From Sorangium cellulosum (lineage in GTDB: Bacteria; Myxococcota_A; Polyangia; Polyangiales; Polyangiaceae): a DNA stretch of 64,000 bases. This document shows positions 33,757 to 43,644 of this stretch, one piece after another (position 1 is the stretch's first letter; every line of letters begins with the position of its first letter). The stretch covers positions 4,113,501 through 4,177,500 of the forward strand of contig NZ_CP012670.1 of assembly GCF_004135735.1 (NCBI RefSeq), in the 5' to 3' direction. The notes under the pieces are model-generated. The model had not been told where the DNA came from, did no database searches, and saw only the letters and a list, made by a program, of their open reading frames with translations. Both the position numbers and the translations under genes were made by a program.

Positions 33757-34932
33757 TCAGCGGCGCTCGCGCCGCCGCGCGAACGCGAGCGCGACGAGGA
33801 GGCCCGTGAGCGCCGCGGGCGCGGCGGGGGCCGCGGGCGAGGAGCCGACGCTGCATCCACCATCGGAATCCGCGTCCTCGGCCGGTGCCTCGCCGCCTGT
33901 GCCGGTGGAGGCAGAGGTGGAGGCGGCGGTCGCGGTCGGCGCGCCGCCGCCGGCCTCGCCGCCCGATCCGCCGACGCCGCTCGCGCCGCCGGTCTCGCCG
34001 CTCGATCCGCCGACGCCGCTCGCGCCGCCGGCGCCGCCGGTCTCGCCGCTCGATCCGCCGACGTTCCCGGAGCCTCCCGTCCCCGGCGCGCCGCCGGCGC
34101 CGCCGGCGCCGCCCGCGCCCCCGGAGCCCTCGGTCGGCAGGGCGGGGCGGACATCCTCGAGGGAGTCGCCCTCCACCGCGTCATCGACGATCAGGATGGG
34201 GCTGTCCGTGAACTCGCTCGGATTGCGCAGCATGCCGAGCTGGGTGAAATGGGGGTTGTCGTCGGCGAGGGTCTGCGCGCTGCCCCCGGTGACGACCTGC
34301 TCGCCGTCGAACCACACGTCGACCGAGCCCTGCGCCGCGTTCTTCGACCACTTGATGCGCAGCGCGATGCGGTGCCACGCGCCGGGCGTGACCGCGTCGT
34401 CCGCCTGCCAGTGCACCTTGTTCTCCGGCTTGCGCGTCGCGAAGCTGATGCGCTGCCCCGTGACCTCGAAGGACATCACCTGATTCCAGGTCTGATCGGA
34501 CTCCCAGTACCCGATCTGCGTGGGCGGGTCCGCCGCGAGCGCCTCGGGGAGGTAGAAGCTCCAGGCGAAGTACGTCTCGGCGCCCTCGGCGGTGCGCGCG
34601 GCGGCCGGCTTGTGGTTCAGCTCGACGCGCTTGATGCCGTTGCCGGGCCACGTGGAATCGTTGGTGAGCTCGATCTGCCCCGCCCGCGTGCCCTGCAGGA
34701 CAGGCGACGTCACCACGGAGATGTTCCGCTCGTTCAGGGTCGTCGACCACTGGGAGAGGTCGCCTGTCTCGAAATCGCCATTCCAGACCTCGGCCGCGGA
34801 CGCGCCCGTCGTGACGCTCATGGCCAGCGCGGCGGCGGGCAAGGCGGGCAAGAAGCGCAGCCGCCGGGCGAGGAGAGCACGGCAGCGGGCAAGGAGGACA
34901 AGAGGTAGGGAAAAGTGAGCTGCTGAAGTCAT
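33757..34932 (-). CDS. Secreted polysaccharide lyase-like (PF14099 type) protein with MYXO-CTERM tail
   Basis: A 391-residue exported protein. The signal peptide ends near residue 46 (SVTTGASAAEVW). A jelly-roll domain of heparin-lyase-I-like type follows (WNGDFETGDLSQW, YFAWSFYLPE, WHRIALRIKWS, LGMLRNPSEF). A Gly/Ser-rich linker with GGSSGETGG units precedes a MYXO-CTERM-type tail: Cys in DGGCSVG, a hydrophobic helix, then RRRERR. The tail marks the protein for myxobacterial surface sorting. Lyase activity is inferred from fold only; the substrate is unknown. ATG 34932 is the only start giving a signal peptide. Confidence 0.8.
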   Translation of the reverse strand: MTSAAHFSLPLVLLARCRALLARRLRFLPALPAAALAMSVTTGASAAEVWNGDFETGDLSQWSTTLNERNISVVTSPVLQGTRAGQIELTNDSTWPGNGIKRVELNHKPAAARTAEGAETYFAWSFYLPEALAADPPTQIGYWESDQTWNQVMSFEVTGQRISFATRKPENKVHWQADDAVTPGAWHRIALRIKWSKNAAQGSVDVWFDGEQVVTGGSAQTLADDNPHFTQLGMLRNPSEFTDSPILIVDDAVEGDSLEDVRPALPTEGSGGAGGAGGAGGAPGTGGSGNVGGSSGETGGAGGASGVGGSSGETGGASGVGGSGGEAGGGAPTATAASTSASTGTGGEAPAEDADSDGGCSVGSSPAAPAAPAALTGLLVALAFARRRERR

Positions 34933-34979
34933 CGGCGGATCCCATGCTGTTTTGGGCTGGACGTCAACCGGGAAGACCC

Positions 34980-35106
34980 GGCGCCCGGTGGTGGGGCACC
35001 TCGGGGGCTCGCCGGGGGGGCTGGAGTGCAGGCGAGCCACGCAAGGGGCTCGCCGGAACGAGAGGCCCCGGAGGGGAGCCCCCGAGGTGCCCCACCACCG
35101 GGCGCC
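34980..35106. repeat. 127-bp palindromic element, copy 2
   Basis: The outer arms 34980-35010 and about 35076-35106 pair with each other. The core CTGGAGTGCAGGCGAGCCAC and GGGGCTCGCCGGAAC match copy 1 at 24557. Where the arms differ from copy 1 (for example GCACCTC against GCCCGCT), the opposite arm carries the complementary change. It lies between the divergent lyase-like and quinone oxidoreductase genes. Confidence 0.9.
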
Positions 35107-35161
35107 AGCGGGGGCGCGGCGAGCCCGTTGACGGCCCGGCGCGCATCGACAACATGGGCGC

Positions 35162-36130
35162 ATGCGCGCGATACGTCCGAAGGCGGCCGGCGGCCCCGAG
35201 GTGATGCAGCTCGAGGAGCTCCCCACGCCCGCGCCGGGCCCGGGAGAGGCCGTGATCCGCGTCGAGGCCGCGGGGGTCAACTTCATCGATACCTACCAGC
35301 GGAGCGGGCAGTACAGGACCGAGGTGCCCATCCCGCTCGGGCTCGAGGGCGCGGGCCGCGTCGAGGCCGTGGGGCCGGGCGTCGCCGAGGTGAAGGAAGG
35401 GGACGAGGTCGCGTGGGCCGCGGGCCCCGGCTCGTACGCCACGCACGTCCGCATCCCGGTCGCGAAGCTCGTCCCCGTGCCGGCGGGCGTCGGCGCGAGG
35501 AACGCCGCGGCCGCGATGCTCCAGGGCCTCACCGCGCACTACCTCGTGCGATCGACGTTCCCGCTCGGGCCCTCGCACACGTGCCTGGTCCACGCGGCCG
35601 CGGGCGGCGTCGGCCTGCTCCTCTGCCAGATGGCGAAGCGGCTCGGCGCGCGCGTGATCGGCACCGCGTCGACCGACGCGAAGGCGCGGCTCGCGCGCGA
35701 GGCGGGCGCCGACGAGGTGATCCTGTACACGCAGGCCGATTTCGAGGCCGAGGCGCGGCGCCTCACCGGCGGCGAGGGCGTCCACGTCGTCTACGACGGC
35801 GTCGGCAAGGACACGTTCGCGAAGAGCCTCGGCGCGCTGCGCACGCGCGGCATGCTCGTGCTCTTCGGCCAGGCGAGCGGGCCGGTGCCGTCGTTCGACC
35901 CGCAGATCCTGAACCAGAAGGGCTCGCTCTTCCTCACGCGGCCGAGCCTCGGGCACTACACCGCGACGCGCGAGGAGCTGCTCGGGCGCGCCGCCGACGT
36001 GCTCGGCGCGATCGCCCGCGGCGAGCTGACGATCTCCGTCGGCGCCACGTACCCGCTCGCCGAGGCGGCCGAGGCGCACCGCGCGCTCCAGGGCCGCGCC
36101 ACGACGGGGAAGGTGCTGCTGATCCCGTAA
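35162..36130 (+). CDS. qor: NAD(P)H:quinone oxidoreductase (zeta-crystallin/MDR family)
   Basis: A 322-residue medium-chain dehydrogenase/reductase without structural zinc. The GroES-like N-terminal domain has AAGVNFIDTYQRSGQY and PLGLEGAGRV. The nucleotide-binding fold has VHAAAGGVGLLLCQ. VVYDGVGKDTF and the C-terminal TTGKVLLIP complete the QOR pattern. It reduces quinones by one electron with NADPH. Monocistronic; a palindromic element lies immediately upstream. Confidence 0.92.
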   Translation: MRAIRPKAAGGPEVMQLEELPTPAPGPGEAVIRVEAAGVNFIDTYQRSGQYRTEVPIPLGLEGAGRVEAVGPGVAEVKEGDEVAWAAGPGSYATHVRIPVAKLVPVPAGVGARNAAAAMLQGLTAHYLVRSTFPLGPSHTCLVHAAAGGVGLLLCQMAKRLGARVIGTASTDAKARLAREAGADEVILYTQADFEAEARRLTGGEGVHVVYDGVGKDTFAKSLGALRTRGMLVLFGQASGPVPSFDPQILNQKGSLFLTRPSLGHYTATREELLGRAADVLGAIARGELTISVGATYPLAEAAEAHRALQGRATTGKVLLIP

Positions 36131-36459
36131 CGTGGGTCGCGCGCTCAGGCGGCCAGGCCGGAGGAGCAATACCCCTGTTGCGGGGGCGACGCGTGGCGGG
36201 CCGCCTCGGCGATAGCGCCGGCCGGCGCCCGGCAAATCGCCGCGGCTGGCCGGCGGTTCCGTGATATGCGGGAGAGCGCGGCGCGCGCCCCGCGACGGTC
36301 GCCGCGCGGAAGGACGGCAGCCCGGAGGCACCTCGTGACATCGCTCGGGATCGACGGAAGACGGCGGGATGACGGGGGGAGCGAGCCGGCTCCGTCCCTC
36401 CGCGAGGGGCTCGACCTCTTCTCGCCCGGGCGGCCCGGCGCGCCGGGAGGCAGCGCGCG
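36131..36459. other. 329-bp leader region of the opp operon
   Basis: No gene is seen. The region should hold the operon promoter; GATATG near 36262 is the only AT-rich hexamer that stands out. GGGAGG sits 5-10 nt before the GTG start of the first permease gene. Confidence 0.5.
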
Positions 36460-37380
36460 GTGAGCACCTACGTCCTCAAGCGGCTCCTGTCGATCATCCC
36501 CACGCTGCTCCTCGTCGCCACCCTGGTGTTCGTCCTGGTGCGCATCGTGCCGGGCGGGCCGTTCGATCTGGAGCGGGCCGTCCCCGCCGAGGTCCAGCGT
36601 CAGCTCGACGCGAAGTACCACCTGAACGATCCGGTGCTCAAGCAGTACGGCGACTGGCTGTTCGCGCTCGTCACGCGCGGCGATCTGGGCCCGACGTTCA
36701 GGTACCCGAACCGCACGGTCAACGAGATCATCGCGCTCAGCCTGCCCGTGTCCATGCAGCTCGGCCTCTGCGCGATGCTCTTCGCCCTCGCCGTGGGCGT
36801 CCCCCTCGGCATCCTCGGCGCGATCCGCCAGAACACGTGGAAGGACACGGCGGCCATGGCCGCCGCCATGATCGGCCTCAGCGTGCCCCGCTACGTGCTC
36901 GCGCCGCTGCTCATGCTGGTCTTCTCGCTCAAGCTGTACTGGTTCCCGGTCGCCCGGTGGGAGACGTGGCGGCACATGGTGCTCCCGGTCGTCTGCGCCG
37001 GGCTCCCCGTGGCCGCCGTCATCGCCCGGCTGACCCGGGGCGGGATGCTCGAGGTGATCCGCGCCGACTTCATCCGCACCGCCCGCGCCAAGGGGCTCTC
37101 CGAGCGCAAGATCATCCTGAAGCACGCGCTGCGCGGCGGGCTGCTCCCGGTCGTGAGCTTCCTCGGCCCCGGCTTCAGCGGCATGCTCGTCGGCTCGCTC
37201 GTCGTCGAGAAGATCTTCAACATCCCCGGCATGGGCCGCTACTTCGTCGAGGCGGCCACGAACCGCGACTACAACCTCGTGATGGGGGTCATGCTCGTCT
37301 ACGGATCCCTGCTCATGGTCTTCAACGCGCTCGTCGACGTGGCCTACGCGCTCCTCGACCCGCGCGTGGAGCTCCGCTGA
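36460..37380 (+). CDS. oppB: Oligopeptide ABC transporter permease OppB/DppB
   Basis: A 306-residue inner-membrane permease with six predicted helices. The N-terminal block YVLKRLLSIIPTLLLVATL is typical of OppB/DppB, as is IVPGGPFD. The EAA-type cytoplasmic loop is visible as RTARAKGLSERKIILKHALR. The start is GTG 36460, preceded by GGGAGG. It is the first gene of a compact four-gene operon in which the next start is 2 bp away. Confidence 0.93.
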   Translation: MSTYVLKRLLSIIPTLLLVATLVFVLVRIVPGGPFDLERAVPAEVQRQLDAKYHLNDPVLKQYGDWLFALVTRGDLGPTFRYPNRTVNEIIALSLPVSMQLGLCAMLFALAVGVPLGILGAIRQNTWKDTAAMAAAMIGLSVPRYVLAPLLMLVFSLKLYWFPVARWETWRHMVLPVVCAGLPVAAVIARLTRGGMLEVIRADFIRTARAKGLSERKIILKHALRGGLLPVVSFLGPGFSGMLVGSLVVEKIFNIPGMGRYFVEAATNRDYNLVMGVMLVYGSLLMVFNALVDVAYALLDPRVELR

Positions 37381-37382
37381 CC

Positions 37383-38441
37383 ATGTCGTCCGTCGCCCCC
37401 TCGCCGCGCGCGGCCGATCCCGGCGGCCCGCCCGCGGAGGTCGATCCGGCCGCCGGCGGCGCGGGGCCGCGCCCCCCGGCCCCGCTGCGGCTCGACGCGA
37501 TCGAGCAGGGGTCGAGCCTCGGGCGCGACGCCTGGCGCAGGCTCCGCAAGAACCGGGCGGCGGTCGCGAGCGGCGCCGTGCTCGTCGCCATGATCGTCGC
37601 CTGCGTGCTCGTGCCGGAGCTCTCGAGCTACCGGTACGACGCGGCCGACCTCAAGCTGGGCGCGCAGCCGCCGTCGCTCGCGCACTGGATGGGCACCGAC
37701 TACTTCGGCCGCGACCTCATGGCGCGCGTCTTCTTCGGCGGGCGCATCTCGTTCGCGGTCGGCATCGTCGCGACGCTCGTGAGCTTCGTCATCGGCGTGA
37801 GCTGGGGCGGCGTCGCCGGCTACTTCGGCGGCAAGATCGACGCGATCATGATGCGCGTCGTGGACGTGCTCTACACGTTCCCGTTCCTCATCCTCGTCAT
37901 CCTGCTGATGGTCTTCTTCGCGAACGACCAGACCGTGCTCTACCGCGCCTTCCAGGCCGCGCTCGGCCTCATGGTCGAGGACCCGTCCGATCCGAGCTAC
38001 TTCCCCATCTTCCAGATCGTCGTCGTCTTCGCGGCCCTCGGCGGCATCTCCTGGCTCACGATGGCCCGCATCGTCCGCGGCCAGGTCATCGCGCTGCGCA
38101 ACCAGCCGTTCATCGAGTCGGCGCGCTCGATCGGCGTCGGCCACGCCGCGCTCATCTTCCGGCACCTCGTCCCGAACGCGCTCGGCCCGATCATCGTGTA
38201 CACCACGCTCACCATCCCCGAGGTGATGATGACCGAGGCGTTCCTGAGCTTCCTCGGCCTCGGCACGCAGGAGCCCCTGTCGAGCTGGGGCCTGCTCGCG
38301 TCGACGGGCGCCGACGCGATGGATCTCTTCCCGTGGCAGCTCATCTTCCCGGCGCTGATGCTCGCGCTCACGCTGATCTGCTTCAATTTCCTCGGCGACG
38401 GGCTCCGCGACGCCCTCGATCCACGCATCCGAAAGGACTGA
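37383..38441 (+). CDS. oppC: Oligopeptide ABC transporter permease OppC/DppC
   Basis: A 352-residue permease with a Pro/Ala-rich cytoplasmic N-terminus (1-45) and RRLRKNRAAVASGAVL leading TM1. HWMGTDYFGRD is the classical OppC motif. The EAA loop is SARSIGVGHAALIFRHLVPN, and the C-terminus has FNFLGDGLRDALDPR. A loop of about 40 residues (about 175-215) between TM segments is longer than usual. Together with OppB it forms the translocation channel. Confidence 0.93.
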   Translation: MSSVAPSPRAADPGGPPAEVDPAAGGAGPRPPAPLRLDAIEQGSSLGRDAWRRLRKNRAAVASGAVLVAMIVACVLVPELSSYRYDAADLKLGAQPPSLAHWMGTDYFGRDLMARVFFGGRISFAVGIVATLVSFVIGVSWGGVAGYFGGKIDAIMMRVVDVLYTFPFLILVILLMVFFANDQTVLYRAFQAALGLMVEDPSDPSYFPIFQIVVVFAALGGISWLTMARIVRGQVIALRNQPFIESARSIGVGHAALIFRHLVPNALGPIIVYTTLTIPEVMMTEAFLSFLGLGTQEPLSSWGLLASTGADAMDLFPWQLIFPALMLALTLICFNFLGDGLRDALDPRIRKD

Positions 38442-38475
38442 AGGGCGAGGCCCCGCCGGCGCGCCCGCACGGACC

Positions 38476-39485
38476 ATGCTGCTCGAGGTCAAGAACCTGA
38501 AGACCCACTTCTTCACCGAGGAGGGGGTGGTCCGCGCCGTCGACGACGTCTCCTTCGGCGTCGATCGCGGCGAGGTGCTCGGGATCGTCGGCGAGTCCGG
38601 CTCGGGCAAGAGCGTGACGAGCCTCTCGCTCCTGCGGCTCATCCCCGATCCGCCGGGGAGGATCGTGGGCGGCGAGATCCTGCTCGAGTCCGAGCGCGGG
38701 ACCCCCGAGGACCTGCTCGGCGCGAGCGAGGCGCGGATGGAGCGCGTCCGCGGCGACCGGATCGCGATGATCTTCCAGGACCCGATGACGTCGCTGAACC
38801 CCTACCTCCGGGTGAGCGAGCAGCTCATCGAGGTGCTCGCGCTCCACCGCGGCATGGGGCGCGCCGAGGCCCGCCGGCGCAGCGTCGAGATCCTGCAGGC
38901 GGTGGGCATCCCCGCGGCGGCGTCGCGGATCGACGACTACCCCCACCAGCTCTCGGGCGGGATGCGGCAGCGCGTGATGATCGCGATGGCCCTGCTCTGC
39001 GACCCGGATCTGCTCATCGCCGACGAGCCGACGACGGCGCTCGACGTCACGATCCAGGCGCAGATCCTCGACCTCATCCGCGAGCGCAAGGAGGCGCTCG
39101 GCGCGGCGGTCCTCCTCATCACGCACGACCTCGGCGTGGTCGCGAACATGGCCGATCGCGTCGCGGTGATGTACGCCGGGCGCATCGTCGAGGAGGGCCC
39201 GGTCCGAGACATCTTCCGCGCGCCGCGGCACCCGTACACGATCGGGCTGTCGCGCTCGATCCCGCGGCTCGACGACGCGCGCGGCGCGGAGCTCGTCCCC
39301 ATCCCCGGGATGCCGCCGTCGCTCGCGCGCCTGCCGCCGGGCTGCGCGTTCCACCCGCGCTGCGCGCACGCGGTCGCGAGGTGCCGCGAGGAGCCGCCCG
39401 CCCCGCGCGTCGTCTCGGGGCAGGGGAGCAGGAGGGCGCTGCACGTCGTGCGGTGCCACGTCGAGGACGTCGCCGGACGAGCGCC

Positions 39486-39489
<4 letters not shown>
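38476..39489 (+). CDS. oppD: Oligopeptide ABC transporter ATPase OppD/DppD
   Basis: A 337-residue ATPase: Walker A GESGSGKS (39-46), Q-loop in MIFQDPMTSLNP, signature LSGGMRQR, Walker B LLIADEPTTALD, H-loop LITHDLG. The C-terminal oligopeptide-family domain carries Cys in CAFHPRCAHAVARC. The stop overlaps the OppF start (ATGA). Confidence 0.93.
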
Positions 39490-40514
<1,025 letters not shown>

Positions 40515-40576
40515 GGTGGGCCGGAGGGGGGCAATGCCCCACACGGTCGAGCTCGCCTGTCCAGACATGACGGGGA

Positions 40577-42016
40577 ATGTCCGATGACAGGATTTTCCTG
40601 AACGCGGCTCCGGGCAGGGGGGTTAGGATCTCTTCACCGATGTCGCGACTCTCCGACGCCACGCTTCGCGCCCAGATCCCGACGGCTCTTCTCATCGGCG
40701 GCGACGCGGCGCTGCTGGAGCGTTGCCAGGCGGCGGCGATGGACGCCGGGATCATTGTCAAGGCGTGTCCTGTGTCGATGGCGGCGGCGCTGGCGGAGGA
40801 GCGGCGGCCGGTGGTCATCGTGGTCACGCCGTCCACGTACGCGCTCGATCCCGAGCGGTTCGAGGAGATCGCGCGCGACGTGGTGAGCACGGTCGTGCGG
40901 GTCGACGCGAGGCTGACGGACGACGAGCTCGGGATGATGCTCTCGACGGCGGCGCGCGAGAGCCGCAAGCAGCGGGCGCGGCAGCTCACGCCGGGGCGTT
41001 ACTCGCTGGTGCCGGGCGACGAGGGGGCGTCCGGGCCGCGCTCCGAGCGCTGGAGCGTCGCGGCGTCGGCGCCGGAGGTGGGGATGCGGCCCGACCCCGA
41101 GGCGACGCCGCTGCCGCGCTCGGGGCGGCGGAGCGCGGCCGAGCTGGAGACTGCGTACCGCGAGCGCGTGGCGGCCGCGGCGTCGGGGCCGCAGCCTGGG
41201 CGCTGGGGAGCGGACGCGATGCCTCCGGAGGCGAGGTGTCGCCCGCACGAGGCCGCGGCGCCGCGGTCGGGGCGTCCTGGGGGCGCGGCGGGGCCGGGGG
41301 CGCCGCGCGGCGGCTTGCCGGCGCCGTCGGTGCCGCTGGGCGTGATGTCCGCTCGCCGGAGCCCTCCGGGCCCGCCTGCGCCGGGGGGAGAAGGGGCCAG
41401 GAGGAGGGACACCCCCGTGGCGGGAGCGCAGCCGGCGGTGGCGCCTCCGTGGAGAGAGGGGCGGGCGCCGGGGTTGCAGAGGGCGGAGCAGCCCTGGAGG
41501 AGGGAGACGCCGGCGCCGGGGTCGTGGCGAGGGGAGGAGTCTCCGTCGGGGCCGGGGTCGCAGCGGGGAGTGGCGTACGCGGCGGGGCCGGGGTCGCAGC
41601 GGGCGGCGGCGTACGCGGCGGGGCCGGGGTCGCAGCGAGGGGCGGCGTATGCGGCGGGGCCGGGGTCGCAGCGAGGGGCGGCGTATGCGGCGGGGCCGGG
41701 GTCGCAGCGAGGGGCGGCGTATGCGGCGGGGCCGGGATCGCAGCGAGGGGCGGCGTACGGGGCGGGGCCGGGGTCGCAGCGAGGGGCGGAGCCTTTGCAG
41801 CGGGAGGACCTGGGCCCTCCTCCCGCCGCGACGGCCATGCAGGGACAGGTGCCGGCGTCGGGCGTCCAGGAAGGTGAAGCGAACGGGCGTCGACCCACGC
41901 CGCCGCCGAGCTCACATCGCGCGCCGCCGTCGTCGCGCAGAGCCCAGTTCCACGTCGATATCGCGCTCCTCTTCGACGAGCGAGGACTTCCGCGCGCGGA
42001 TCCTCAGGCGAAGTGA
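40577..42016 (+). CDS. Protein with receiver-like N-terminus and 12-residue tandem repeats
   Basis: Up to 479 residues. Residues about 30-130 show a CheY-like alternation (PTALLIGGDAALLERC, PVVIVVTPSTYAL) without a clear phospho-acceptor Asp, resembling the protein at 30057. A long Pro/Gly/Arg-rich disordered region follows. Six and a half 12-residue repeats (GPGSQRGAAYAA type) are encoded by 36-bp units from 41549 to about 41788. The end has an ordinary short segment, FHVDIALLFDERGLP. The start is uncertain: ATG 40577, or ATG 40640, which has TAGGAT 10 nt upstream. Function unknown. Confidence 0.7.
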   Translation: MSDDRIFLNAAPGRGVRISSPMSRLSDATLRAQIPTALLIGGDAALLERCQAAAMDAGIIVKACPVSMAAALAEERRPVVIVVTPSTYALDPERFEEIARDVVSTVVRVDARLTDDELGMMLSTAARESRKQRARQLTPGRYSLVPGDEGASGPRSERWSVAASAPEVGMRPDPEATPLPRSGRRSAAELETAYRERVAAAASGPQPGRWGADAMPPEARCRPHEAAAPRSGRPGGAAGPGAPRGGLPAPSVPLGVMSARRSPPGPPAPGGEGARRRDTPVAGAQPAVAPPWREGRAPGLQRAEQPWRRETPAPGSWRGEESPSGPGSQRGVAYAAGPGSQRAAAYAAGPGSQRGAAYAAGPGSQRGAAYAAGPGSQRGAAYAAGPGSQRGAAYGAGPGSQRGAEPLQREDLGPPPAATAMQGQVPASGVQEGEANGRRPTPPPSSHRAPPSSRRAQFHVDIALLFDERGLPRADPQAK

Positions 42017-42407
42017 TGACAGGTTGAGCGGGAAGAAGTCCCGCGCGTTTGTGTGGGGAAGGGAGGGGGAGAGTTTTCCGCTCAGGGAGTCGACGAGAGA
42101 TCGGATTGCACCCCGTCTTCCGTCTTCCGTCTTCCGTCTTCCGTCTCCCGTCTTCCGTCTCCCGTCTTCCCTCTCCCTCTTCGTGCGCGTGCGCGTGCGC
42201 GTGCGCGCTCATTCCGTGCGCGTCCTCGTACGCGAGCGTGTCGAGCACCCGCACGATCACGAATTCGCGGACGGTGGCAGAAACGGATGACGAGAGACGT
42301 GGAGGGGATGAGCGCGCACGCGCACGCGCACGCGCACGAGGACGCGGAGGCCAGACGAAAGACGGGAGACGGGAGACGGAAGACGGGAGACGGACGCGCC
42401 TAGAGAT
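42017..42407. repeat. Inverted microsatellite pair: 7-bp pyrimidine repeats and alternating GCGTGC tract
   Basis: No gene is present. At 42113-42175 the 7-mer CTTCCGT or CTCCCGT is repeated about nine times. Then 42182-42212, an alternating GTGCGC tract, is the exact reverse complement of 42308-42338. The right flank (42354-42394) carries the inverse 7-mers ACGGGAG and ACGGAAG. The alternating purine-pyrimidine tracts could adopt Z-DNA, and the whole could extrude as a cruciform. It lies between a repeat-rich gene and a convergent lipoprotein gene. Confidence 0.9.
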
Positions 42408-43046
42408 CTAACCCGCTGAGCCGCCGCCTTCGCCCCCGGCGCCGCCTTCGCCCCCGGCGCCGCCCTCGCCCCCGGCGCCACCCTCGCCCCCAGCGCCACC
42501 CTCGCCCCCGGTGCCGCCGCCTTCGCCCCCAGCGCCGCCGCCTTCGCCGCCGCCCTCCTCGCACGACGCCGCGACGGTCACCGAAAGCCTCCGCACGAGG
42601 GGCTCCATCCTGTTCTCCCCGCCGAGGACCGTCACGCCCTCATCGTTCACGAAACGGATCTCGATCGTGCGCTCTCCATAGCGCTCCTCGGCATCGAGCC
42701 TGTCGAGCCGGACGTCGATCACGCGGCTGGAAGAGGAGTTGTTCTCCTCGCCATCGACGCTGAGCACGAGGTGTCCGCACTGCCGGTACGATCCGCACGT
42801 GCCAGGCGGGCGAAGGAGGAGCTGCGAGACCTCGACCGTGACCGGAATCGTCGGCTCCCCGGGCGAAGGAGAGGCCGGCGGCTCGCCGATCGCGACGCAC
42901 GCGCCGTCCTCCGGGCTCACGATCGAGAAGGAGGGTGCCCCGGTCGGGCCGGGGGCGCTCCCCGCATTGTCATCGCTGCAGCCGGATGCGCCGGCGAGCC
43001 CGGCGGCGAGGACGAGCGCGAGCCGCGCAACCATCGAAGGTGCCAT
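42408..43046 (-). CDS. Lipoprotein with Gly/Glu repeat tail
   Basis: A 212-residue lipoprotein (lipobox SGC). A beta-rich middle has four Cys (DGACVA, GTCGSYRQCGH, AASCEEG). The terminal tail is of GGEGG and AGGEG repeats. The middle (FSIVSPEDGACV, RVIDVRLDRL, TIEIRFVNDEG) resembles immunoglobulin-like modules, but no family is certain. ATG 43046 gives an immediate signal; GATAAA lies 7 nt upstream and may be a -10 for a leaderless message. Confidence 0.65.
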   Translation of the reverse strand: MAPSMVARLALVLAAGLAGASGCSDDNAGSAPGPTGAPSFSIVSPEDGACVAIGEPPASPSPGEPTIPVTVEVSQLLLRPPGTCGSYRQCGHLVLSVDGEENNSSSSRVIDVRLDRLDAEERYGERTIEIRFVNDEGVTVLGGENRMEPLVRRLSVTVAASCEEGGGEGGGAGGEGGGTGGEGGAGGEGGAGGEGGAGGEGGAGGEGGGSAG

Positions 43047-43287
43047 GCCGCGCGGTTTATCCGCTGCCGTGGCGCCGGGCAATCTCTTCGTCCCAAACGC
43101 CCCGCGCCCGCGCCCCCCTCCCGCCGGAGCGGGCGCCCCTCGCCCCCTCGGGACCGGCCGGACCCGCCCACGGGGCGGCCCTCCGGCGGGCGGGGCGCTC
43201 GCCACGACGGGAAGAGCGCCTCCTCGTCGCTCCCGGCCGCGGGCGCGGGTGACCTGCGCCGCGACGGAGGCTAAGCTCCGCGCGGCC

Positions 43288-43635
43288 ATGACGACGACGA
43301 CGACGAGGAAGGACTCCATCCAGAGCAAGCTCCTCCACGCGCTCGCCCCCGTGCACCTCGACGTGGAGAACGAGAGCCGAATGCACAGCGTGCCGGTCGG
43401 CTCGGAGACCCACTTCAAGGTGCTCGTGGTGAGCGAGGCGTTCCGGGGCCTGAGCCCGGTCGAGCGCCACCGGCGCGTCAACGAGATCCTGCGCGAGGAG
43501 TTCCGCGCGGGGCTGCACGCCCTCACCATCCGCGCGATGACGCCGGACGAGTGGGAGCGGCAGGGCGGGGCGGGCTTCCAGTCGCCCGCGTGCCTCGGCG
43601 GCTCCAAGGCGGACCCCGGCGCGAAGTCGGGCTGA
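43288..43635 (+). CDS. bolA: BolA family protein
   Basis: A 115-residue BolA-type protein: IQSKLLHALAPVHLDVENES, SETHFKVLVVSEAFRGLSPVERHRRVNEIL and the Gly/Leu-rich end of the domain (HALTIRAMTPDEW). The family partners with monothiol glutaredoxins in Fe-S and iron homeostasis. The tail after residue 95 is unusual and Gly/Ser-rich. No ribosome site; TAAGCT lies 10 nt upstream. It ends 9 bp before the phosphoesterase gene. Confidence 0.88.
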   Translation: MTTTTTRKDSIQSKLLHALAPVHLDVENESRMHSVPVGSETHFKVLVVSEAFRGLSPVERHRRVNEILREEFRAGLHALTIRAMTPDEWERQGGAGFQSPACLGGSKADPGAKSG

Positions 43636-43644
43636 GCGGCGCGC

